The notes under the pieces are model-generated. The model made no database searches, was not told where the DNA came from, and saw only the letters and a program-made list of their open reading frames with translations. Positions 55,904-64,000 of a stretch of 64,000 nt of DNA are shown piece by piece. Made by a program: the position numbers and the translations under genes. Positions within the stretch are counted from its first letter, which is position 1. Every line of letters begins with the position of its first letter. This DNA is from Fennellomyces sp. T-0311 (taxonomy: Eukaryota > Mucoromycota > Mucoromycetes > Mucorales > Lichtheimiaceae): NCBI GenBank assembly GCA_025266875.1, contig JALLLT010000010.1, positions 992,001-1,056,000 on the forward strand. Direction: 5' to 3'.

Positions 55904-57559
55904 TTAGGTATTGGTGGTATTGCTAGGAGCGGTGGCGTTTGTGGTGGCGGAGGGCGACGTGGTAGTGTTATTGGCCGCAGGAGGTGGAGAGGAAGATGGT
56001 GAATTAGAGCTGTCAGCAGCAGTTTCGGGTGACCTGTTCACATGGGTTTCACTTGCATGTGGATCCCCTAGGTCGACACTGCTTCGTGGTTGATCATCGT
56101 CTGAGGAGGATTCTTCCCCTACCGGATCACAATCATATTTACAAATCGGACACAAGCAGGACTTTTTGGTGAGCCAAACATCTAAGTAAAACAAGTTTAG
56201 ACAGCACTTCCCTGATGGATAACGGTTATCTGCTTACCGATGCAGGCAACACAAAAGCCATGGCCACAAGGGAGAATGCGCACGGGATCACCTTCTTGCA
56301 ATTCTTCGAGACAAATGGCGCACACGGAGTTTTTCGTCTGTATTTCGCCGGTAAGTGATTGCACAGGGCACATCTCGTTTAGCTTTAGCAATGGCATTTT
56401 ACGTCGTCGATCCGATGTCGTTTGGCCTGTCTGGTGCATCTGGATCCCTGCTTCAGCAGCCTCCAATTCTCGATCCTGAACATCAGCTGTACGGGGTGTT
56501 CGGCACCATCGCAAAAGAACAACACCTAGATATACTGGATTAAGTAAACAAAGCGAGCTTTTCTTACATAATTTACTGCAAACGCGCACTATACCTAGAA
56601 TAAGAGCTGCGCCTGCCGCAATTAAGTAAGCAAGGTAGCCTCGTTCACCCGTAAACACGCTCCATATATCGCTGCGATCGCCATCGTTGTCACGACCATC
56701 GTCTACACTAAAGGTGGTCTCGCTGAAAAACATGGTAAGCTGGACATAGTGCTGCTTCAGGTCTGTCGTTGGTGTAGTGGTATACTGGCGGATCATGTCG
56801 AGCAGCACGCGGCCGTAGTGGTTCGGACTAAAGTACACGGCGATAAAGACGTTTGAAACGGATGAAATGATATCGTTGTCTGTCATGTTGCGGATGTCAC
56901 GGCTGGCTGGCAAAGGCGATGACCATGTTGGATAGGAACCATTCTCGGTGTTGAGTTGCACAAACCCGCTGGCATCATAGGTCATGTTGTCATACAACAA
57001 GGCGGCTCCAATGTTCAGCTCGAACGCTTCAGAGAGCGACTGGGTATGGTTGATCTTGTCCGACCATAGGTCGCAGCGGCCGCCCCGCTGTATGAGCGCA
57101 ATCGACGGTTGTGACATCATGGAGGGACTGGTCGCGGTGTTCCCGTTCAATTGCTGGACATCGTTAATGGTGGTCTGCGGGCAGCCGTCGCCGAAATCCA
57201 GCAACAGACGCTTATATAAATGCGTTTAACCAGTGCACGTGCGCGCTCCACAGCCATAACAAACAATTACCTCATTATGGCCATAGAGATCGTTGTGAGG
57301 GCTCACCGTTTGAAAGTCTTGGCTGTACAGTTTAACCGAGGTATCGGAGACATAGCGTTGTGTCTGGTTGGATCGCCCGATATCGTACTCCACAATGACC
57401 TGCCTACACGATTGTGAGATCCTTGCGGCGGATCGGTGGTCACAGCGGCTTCTATACGAACCAGATAAACGGGTTGTCCCTGCTGGCCTGTCCGTTGACG
57501 CCCACAAGAAGTAGCAGCAGGAGGGCAAGAGTGACCCGCATGTGCAGACGCTGATTCAT
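55904..57559 (-). CDS. PA-TM-RING ubiquitin ligase, paralogue 2
   Basis: Five exons (57559-57458, 57399-57271, 57210-56595, 56534-56238, 56181-55904) encode 473 aa. Signal peptide (MNQRLHMRVTLALLLLLLVGVNGQA), luminal PA domain (IALIQRGGRCDLWSDKINH..., several N-glycosylation sites), one TM (AYLIAAGAALILVYLGVVLL, about 269-290), then RING-H2 (CAICLEEL..CGHGFCVACIDVWL..CPICKYDC, about 342-397) and a Ser/Pro/Asn/Thr-rich tail. The 60-bp intron inside the TM is a multiple of three and stop-free, but splicing joins one clean TM helix. It is tandem to paralogue 1 (186 bp between them) and shares the DxWLTKKS RING segment and the junction before it, so the pair is a duplication. A downstream ATG at 57541 is an alternative start. 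Confidence 0.9.
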
Positions 57560-57685
57560 CGAGTCATTCAAGCAATGGGCTATTGTTTTTTTTTTATTTT
57601 GGGAAAATAAAGTCAAGCGAAAGGGCGTTTTATACACAAACGAAACTTGGGAATACTCTTTTTCCGCAGTATAGGAATGATTGGC

Positions 57686-58959
57686 TCAGCATCTGTTTTT
57701 GGGATCCACGGCTTCTACAGCTTCCTTATCCACGCAGGAAATTCTACCATTTGCTACGAGCTCGGCTATCATTTTGCCCGTTGACGGTGCCTGTAGAATT
57801 CCCCAGCAGCTGTGCCCTGTGGCGATGTAGAGATGCTTGTACGTAGGATGATGTCCAACCAGGGGCGATCCATCGCGCGATATCGGCAGGTAACATGCCT
57901 GCTGTGCGATGGTCTCACCGCCGTACAGCTCAGGAGCAAGCATATCCCTGAGTTGCTCCAGCTGCTCAATGGCTTTGCTGCTCACTTGGACATCGCCTCC
58001 CGATGCCGGCAGAGGCTCGTTATCCGTGGCCCCGCACATATAAACTGTTCCATCCTAGAATGGGAGTTCCGCATTACGTGTCTCTTTTCTTGGCAACACC
58101 CTTCTTTTAACTTACCGGCCGCGGGTATACCTGGAAAACCATTACGTTTGTATACTATATTAGGACACCCTTCCATCTTAATATTCCATGCGCTCGTACC
58201 TCTGGCTCATGCGATCGCGTGCCATCCAAAATTGCCGTGAACAGCGCTTGGGCTGGCACTGACTGCGACGGCCGGAATACAATCGAATGCGCTCGCCTGC
58301 CTTCGATAGGCAGGTCCAGGATAGGTAGCTGCCCGCTCCAAGGCCCCATGCTCACGATCACGCCATCTGCATCTACCACCTGGTTGTTATCAAGCTGCAC
58401 CCCCACCGCCGTCTTGTCTTTGATAATGAGATGCGAGACCCCCACACCACTCTGCAACGTGACAACGCCAGTAGCCTTGGCAGCCTCGAGGACAGTCTCG
58501 GTAAACAGCCGCGGATGAACTTGAGCCGTATCTTTCGTGCTTCCAATTTTTTCAACACGACAAACACCCGCTGGATCGATCCACGACACCGCGTTGCTGC
58601 TGCTCTTCTGCGACTCGCCCGTTTTGAATAGCACGGAATACGTGTCCACGCTTCGGTAGCCATACTTCATATGACCGTCTAACTTGTTGGCCAATTCCGC
58701 ATGCAGCTTAAACGATTGACGTGAAATGTCGCCGATCATTGTATCGTCGCTCCTATTGTTTATTTTTAAAATGTGGTCTAGATATAGTCTTTCATAATTA
58801 CCAGTTGTACGCCAAGAATCCACCGGCCTTCCCACTGGCGCCACACGCTACGTTGGTTTTTTCGATCACAGTGACACGAATGCCTTCGCATTGTGATAGA
58901 AAGTAGGCTGTACATGCACCAACTACACCGCCACCTATGACAATTATGTGTTTACTCAT
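57686..58959 (-). CDS. FAD-dependent oxidoreductase, DAO fold (TDA3-like)
   Basis: Four exons (58959-58802, 58752-58200, 58130-58116, 58054-57686) encode 364 aa. The N terminus has the dinucleotide-binding motif IIVIGGGVVGACTAYFL and VTVIEK for FAD ribose contact; a second cofactor segment is DADGVIVSMGPWS. The C terminus ends ATGHSCWGILQAPSTGKMIAEL, the FAD-isoalloxazine contact region typical of yeast Tda3 and relatives, which affect endosome-to-Golgi transport; the substrate is unknown. Exon 3 is 15 nt (VYPRP) between introns of 69 and 61 bp. An alternative acceptor 24 nt upstream would also stay open and insert eight residues. A frame reaching further upstream of MSKH is 5' leader. Confidence 0.85.
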
Positions 58960-59711
58960 TCCAAAACGTGAAAGCCGAACCAATTCATACTGGACTGAGA
59001 ACACACGCTACCGGAAAAACTAATGCCGTAATTCCGATGGTCTGCACATGCTGCACTGTAATTTATAGTGTGGGCGTCGTTGAAGTTTGCCGCGGATATG
59101 AATAGCCATATACTTTTACAAGTAGGTGCTAAATAAGCAACATCATCTGTATCTATATACACACTGCGCCTCGTTTTTTTATGAGAAACTGACAAACGGA
59201 TGGCATATGTAGCTAATTCTATATTTCCCCATTTCCTTGATTCCTACTCGAAAGATGAGCTGAGCCACCAAAAAATGAGGGCAGCCACTTCTATGGAGTG
59301 GGGGGGGGGGACAGCGGAATGCTAGGTGGTAATAGTACGTACGTAGTAGTATTCAAAGGATCAAGCGACACACAAAGGAACATACGGTTGATAGGCGCAG
59401 GAATGTTATAGGCTTTTATCAAATGTTTCTGGATCATATGAAGGAGCCACGTAAGCCTGTTTGCATAATTATAAAACTTGTTGATGACAAGATATATATA
59501 CTTATATCGACGATAACGGTCTATTTTAGATACGTAGACCGCTTGTGCGCAAAGCTACCTTTGGTCAGCTATTTTTGATCATAGTGTATACAATATCAGA
59601 GGGAAAATGATATACATCTGGTATAACGGCTCCCGCCACGGAAAAAGATTGTAAAGTTTTAACGCAGAAACATCACACGTATTTGTTTAGTTTACCAAAG
59701 TAGAACGGGGC
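58960..59711. other. Intergenic region
   Basis: Contains the oxidoreductase promoter and a run of ten G (about 59300). No gene seen. Confidence 0.5.
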
Positions 59712-60374
59712 GTGCTCGCTCTGTGGATGTTTTCAATGTTCCATCATTTATATACACACACAGCAGCAGTGGTAAACGGTTCTTTTTCTTCGCACACACA
59801 GTCTCAAACAGCATTTGACATGAATAGAGGGCTCCTTGATGCTTACACACAGTTTTTTCATGAATTTATCGGTAACCTCCCGTTCAGCGATAGCTTTGCT
59901 ACCCTCTATATCATTCTCCTTGTGTTGGCTGTTTGGCTTGCGCTACTGGGTGAATTTCCTGTATGGATGATCACCATAACTCTAATGGGCCTTGGGGAGC
60001 TTGTATTATATCACCCTTTCTTCCTGTTTTGGGGATTCAAGCATATGGGTCCTTCGCTATTCAGTTGGTTGTATCCCACACTTCCGAACTGTGAAAACTG
60101 CTCGAAGTATACTGGAATGTGGTCACACCACAATTGCAGGAACCACGGATTTGCTCAAGGCATGCCGCCAGAAGTCGATATGTACTGCTTTCCCGAAAAG
60201 GATGATATGCTTATGCAAGAAGCAGAAGGAGAAGGAGGAGAAGAGGAAGATGGTGAAGAAGAAGAGGGAAAGAAGGAGGAGCAAGTATGCGATATAATGA
60301 AGGACATTATATTTCATGAACCAATTAAATATACTGCAATACTTGTATATAATATTAAAAATACGGCTTACTAA
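59712..60374 (+). CDS. Hypothetical membrane protein with acidic tail
   Basis: An uninterrupted 220-aa frame I do not recognise. Two or three hydrophobic segments are visible: FATLYIILLVLAVWLALLGEF (about 62-82), WMITITLMGLGELVLY (85-100) and perhaps PFFLFWGF. A Cys/His-rich loop follows (NCENC, HHNCRNHG), then a strongly acidic EGGEEEDGEEEEGK tail. The true start may be the ATG at 59820 (MNRGLLDAYTQF), since the preceding part is Ser/His-rich without clear features. After EEQ a GTATGC could be a splice donor, so the last 25 residues may not be translated. Gene reality is moderate. Confidence 0.5.
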   Translation: MLALWMFSMFHHLYTHTAAVVNGSFSSHTQSQTAFDMNRGLLDAYTQFFHEFIGNLPFSDSFATLYIILLVLAVWLALLGEFPVWMITITLMGLGELVLYHPFFLFWGFKHMGPSLFSWLYPTLPNCENCSKYTGMWSHHNCRNHGFAQGMPPEVDMYCFPEKDDMLMQEAEGEGGEEEDGEEEEGKKEEQVCDIMKDIIFHEPIKYTAILVYNIKNTAY

Positions 60375-61156
60375 AAGAAGCTTTAATAGTGCTATCTTTA
60401 CCTTCGACTTCCAGATACACAGGAGCAACCTCCTACACGGATATAGCCACCTTCCATGCAAAAGCATCATGCTCCAGATATGAAATCCATCTCAATAACG
60501 CGCAGTCCTGCACATAGACAGTGAGGTTTACAACTATGACGAGTTATACCAGGTATACGGAACAAGGTCGTCATGTAATACACGGGTAATCATTTCAACA
60601 AGTATCATATAGATTTCCTATTTATTACTTTTTATAGCAAAAAACAGGATATGAACCATCGTTTGTCAACGGACACATGTTCGAAGGTGGTCAGATAAGT
60701 ATGAAAATACTAGATTAAAGTGTTACTTTTTCCTAACACGCTTTTACCAATGATTATTTTAGTAGCGTAACCGCTACTTCAGAGCCGTCCAAAGAGCCAA
60801 CTTTACATATTGCATAACAGGATTGTCATGCAACTGCTATAAAATTGGGACTTTATATCACAATACTCGTGTAAATAGTGCGTTTTAAGGAATATATCAA
60901 AAGTTACCAAACGATTACAAGAATGGATCATCGACCATCAATATATTCAGCAAAGAACAGAAAAAACTGTCAGAACGAGGGATAAAGAGTGAATTTGGCA
61001 ACGGCACTGAAAGTCAAGGAAGGACAATTCTCCAAAACAGTATGGAAAACGATTCGTATGCATCATTCCAACGAAGCAACAGCAGCAACGACACGCATCT
61101 TCCTGTCTTGCAACAATTTGCTTCGGAAATAAAATAGTTTTATTTTTACTTTCACA
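60375..61156. other. Intergenic region
   Basis: 782 bp of AT-rich DNA with no coding signal or structure recognised. Confidence 0.5.
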
Positions 61157-63199
61157 ATGACGAAACGTCGTCTGTCAATAACGCAATCAGCACATTCTAC
61201 CAAGCGCTTCAATGTCGGCAAAATCACTTTTGACGATGGTATGGAAGGAATCAACAGTGCAATCAGTGACCTTGGCTCTGGTGGTATTGATACTGCTGAG
61301 ACGATTCAACAAACGACGACAATGCTGGACCAACTCAATGAAGCCTGCGCGAACCTGCTTGCGATCCGTGCCCAAGCTTTGGGAAAACAAGCAAAGTTTA
61401 GCAAAGCAATATCAGACGCATCCAAGGCAATCGAAACGTGGCCAACATTAGGGCAACTTTATCAAATCACAAGTGCACTGCATATCGCGCATGGAAAGCC
61501 AACATTAGCTATCAAAATACTTGAGAATGGCTTGCGTGCAACATTTCCCTCAGACTGGCCCCAACTGTACGACGAGAGAGAAGCGGCAAAACGTACCTTA
61601 GAGACGAAGGTGGATTTCGTGTCAACCATCCCTGCAGAGGTCACTGCAAAGATCTTTACGTTTTTGAACGGAGCCAAAGGGTCTTTCAGCTGTGCGTTAG
61701 TCTCAAGACGTTGGCGTGCCGCAGTATTGGGCTGCCCAAACCTGTGGACGGTTGCCAAGTTTGACGTGTGTCCAAATGAAGCCTTTAAACTTTTACCATC
61801 AGTGAGCAGTATTGTGCAAGAGCTGGACATCAGCAAATTACGGGAGCTGCCAACCCAAAGGCTTATAGCACTAGCAACGTACGATAAGCTCCAATCTGTG
61901 ACAAAGCTGAAACTTGGTAAGCTCAATGACCAGTAATCTAGAGTAGAATTGACCCTTATTGTAGGTCATTTCCGTTCGTATATCGACTCGGCCCTATTGC
62001 TGGCACTTGGGGAGCAAGTAACAGAGCTCAAGATTGATGCTACGTATGATCGAACGCAATATGATGCACTTTCTCTCAACAAGATTCTGGCTACATGCCA
62101 AAATTTGAAGGCGCTTACGATACTCTATGTAGGACGAAGGGTCCTGTATCAGCCGTCCCAGCTGGCTAATACGGAGACACTCGAACTGGAGATGCTGTCA
62201 ATATATGCTCCCTTTGACGATGGTGGCTTCTTACAACAACTGATCCCTCAATGCGCTCAGCTGCGCTTCCTCAACATCGCACACTGTCCTCGGGATACCC
62301 TGGGGCTTATCGCGGAACCTGGGTCACAACTCGAAGAAATCTGTATAACGACTGCAGACGATTCTCGCCAGGAGATTTGGCAAAAAGAATACCAGAAGGC
62401 CCAACAGCCGACAGCTGGATTGAGACGATTAGAGTTCATCTCGGGAGAAAGGAATATCAGACTACGAGATTTAATGCCGCTGTGGATCAAGTGGAAGAAC
62501 ACGTTACACGAGCTTATCATCGAGATGTGCGACGATGACATTGCAACAATGGAGCTGACACATTGGGATTCTTTGACTTCTGGAACTTATTCCAAACTTA
62601 AGTCGCTGCTACTTGTTTCCACAGATGGTAATGGCAGCCATGTTGCAAACCAAGTTCTGAAATTGCTGCAGTCGTGCCCAGTATTGGAAGAGGTTAGCCT
62701 TTACATTGAAAATATGACTTCGGACGATCTTTTCACGCGCTTTGGTGCACTGCCATGTCTTCGCAGACTGAGAATATCCTATCTTGATACATGTGGAGGG
62801 CTCCAACAATGCTTCGAATACCTTTCGACGCGCGGCCAAGCTTGTAATCTGAAGGAAATATCGATCACTAGCTGTGAAGCAGTAGATGATCAGATCCTCT
62901 ATGCGCTTGCAGGTATTCCTTCGTTAGAAGACATCCGTATCAATGGACAGCATGTGCTGGTGTCATCAAGTGGAATAAAGGCATTTCTACAAAAGTTGAA
63001 ATCCAATCCAAATCTTACGCATCTCGCTCTCCGCAACATGACCAATTATACTAAGGATTGCATGGCCGAGCTGGACGAACTGGTAGAGCTTGACCGAGCT
63101 GATAACAAGTGTAGTCTAGTTAAGTACACACAAGACGGAATGGAATCGCATAGTTCTTCTCGTTACGACGTAGTGCTCGATAGAAAGAAATACCTTTGA
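61157..63199 (+). CDS. F-box protein with N-terminal TPR and C-terminal LRR, second copy
   Basis: Two exons (61157-61916, 61965-63199) joined across a 48-bp intron encode 664 aa. TPR-like helices lie at about 50-145 (NLLAIRAQALGKQAKFSKAIS, GQLYQITSALHIAHGKP), an F-box at about 155-200 (STIPAEVTAKIFTFL..CALVSRRWRAAVLGCPNLW), then LRRs to the end (LKEISITSCEAVDDQILYAL, LTHLALRNM). It has the same architecture as the gene at 35.1-37.4 kb but is clearly diverged and shorter, without the acidic insert. Probable SCF substrate receptor with unknown target. It ends about 500 bp before the second MITE copy, which repeats the pairing of an F-box-like gene and MITE seen near 17.5 kb. Confidence 0.88.
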
Positions 63200-63698
63200 A
63201 AATAAAATTGTTGTTTCTTGAGCTTGCTAATAGTTGCTATTCCATTTCGTGCTACATAGCCTGCAACAGAGCCTAGTAACCATAAACTATGCAACGCATA
63301 TGTAGCTTAATACTTTGTTCTTTTTGTATTTAAGTTAATTTTTCACTGTATTAGGGTAGTTCAACAGTTCCATAAGTCCATAAGCTCAGGAAATCTAAGA
63401 AAAAGTCAAGTTTCGGTAAAAAGTTGTGCCATCCAGTGATAAGGAGCTTAGATACGAAACTGTAGAGTACTTTAAATGTAAGCAGAGAAACAGGGTGCTT
63501 ATAAGCTATTCAACTCAGGAATTATTTGGCAATTGATGGAATGATGCTTGTATTTGCATTTATGATCGAGATTAGCTACCTTTTCTGCTTTTTGCCAATA
63601 ACGACATTTGTTAGAAAATACTTCTTGGCGTGTTTTAGCGACTTCCATCACAAGAAGATCCATCATAAGAAATGGCGGAGTGAACTATGGCCAATCAT
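63200..63698. other. 3' region of the F-box gene
   Basis: About 500 bp of AT-rich DNA. AATAAAA lies at 63200-63206 just past the stop. No gene seen; a small frame at 63526 runs into the MITE. Confidence 0.5.
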
Positions 63699-63858
63699 CA
63701 CTGCAAATAATTTCGATGGTTAAAAGTGGTTACAGCTGTCAAACATAAGCTTTTTAACCACTTGTACTACCATTTTTAGTAACTCAAGTGGTTAAAAAGC
63801 TTATGATTAACCACTTCTAAAAATTATTCACCAAAATTCACCAAAATTATTCGCAGTG
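63699..63858 (-). mobile_element. MITE-like foldback element, copy 2
   Basis: A 160-bp inverted repeat of the same family as 17173-17334. It begins CACTGCAAATAATTT and ends AATTATTCGCAGTG, with the same HindIII-containing arm block (AACATAAGCTTTTTAACCACTT). The central loop (TACTACCATTTTTAGTAACTC) is the exact reverse complement of the copy 1 loop, so this copy is inverted relative to it. The left arm is more diverged than the right. A CAT trinucleotide flanks both ends but is too short to be sure it is a target duplication. Confidence 0.82.
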
Positions 63859-64000
63859 CATAATGATCTCTTCTCTTAGACTTCCCGAGCTTATGGACTT
63901 ATGGAGCTGAAGTAGCTAGGTCTGAAGACAAGCGAATGAACAGCCGAGCTAGTCCCCTTGTCTCATCTAAGCAATATATAACGCACTGAGATACGCTCAT

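Noticed and set aside
1..64000. CRISPR arrays, operons, ribosome binding sites and rho-independent terminators.
   Set aside because: The window is eukaryotic nuclear DNA with spliceosomal introns; no regularly spaced repeats were seen.

Overview
The window is nuclear DNA of a filamentous fungus, most likely an early-diverging (Mucoromycota, probably Mucorales) species. The genes are intron-rich with very short introns (mostly 46-75 bp, GT..AG), compact and moderately AT-rich, and their products look fungal: DASH subunit Duo1, a Chk1/Mak2-type hybrid histidine kinase, a Ppo-type dioxygenase, and F-box/TPR/LRR proteins of a kind expanded in Mucorales. The phylum call is inference; no rRNA or tRNA is present to anchor it. 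All exon models were built by hand: every junction was checked for splice dinucleotides and reading phase, and the spliced lengths are whole codon numbers.

Layout. 0.2-8.7 kb: an NPC1 sterol transporter gene flanked by two paralogous secreted histidine acid phosphatases. 10.1-14.7 kb: splicing factor PRP38, ribosomal protein eL13 and alanine aminotransferase. 14.7-18.7 kb: gene-poor, with a 162-bp inverted-repeat (MITE-like) element and a decayed F-box/LRR-like gene. 18.7-27.4 kb: DUO1 facing a 2402-aa hybrid histidine kinase. 27.6-30.6 kb: a four-TM membrane protein, a CoA-type Nudix hydrolase and a SAP-domain mitochondrial protein. 30.8-42.4 kb: gene-poor, with a broken Tnp2-like transposon relic, one intact F-box/TPR/LRR gene (35.1-37.4 kb) and unassigned repeats. 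42.5-45.7 kb: BRE1. 46.9-50.3 kb: a secreted collagen-like protein with dibasic sites and a Gly-rich protein. 51.5-59.0 kb: a dense block with a Ppo-like dioxygenase, two tandem PA-TM-RING ubiquitin ligases and a TDA3-like FAD oxidoreductase. 59.7-63.9 kb: an unknown membrane protein, a second F-box/TPR/LRR gene and a second, oppositely oriented MITE copy.

The genes do not form one pathway. Themes are endolysosomal function (NPC1, two PA-TM-RING ligases, TDA3-like), ubiquitylation (BRE1, F-box proteins, RING ligases), stress signalling (hybrid kinase) and lipid metabolism (dioxygenase, CoA Nudix, NPC1). The least ordinary items are the dibasic collagen-like precursor, the phosphatase pair around NPC1, the GC-AG intron in a RING ligase, several micro-exons in catalytic or terminal positions, and the matched MITE pair.
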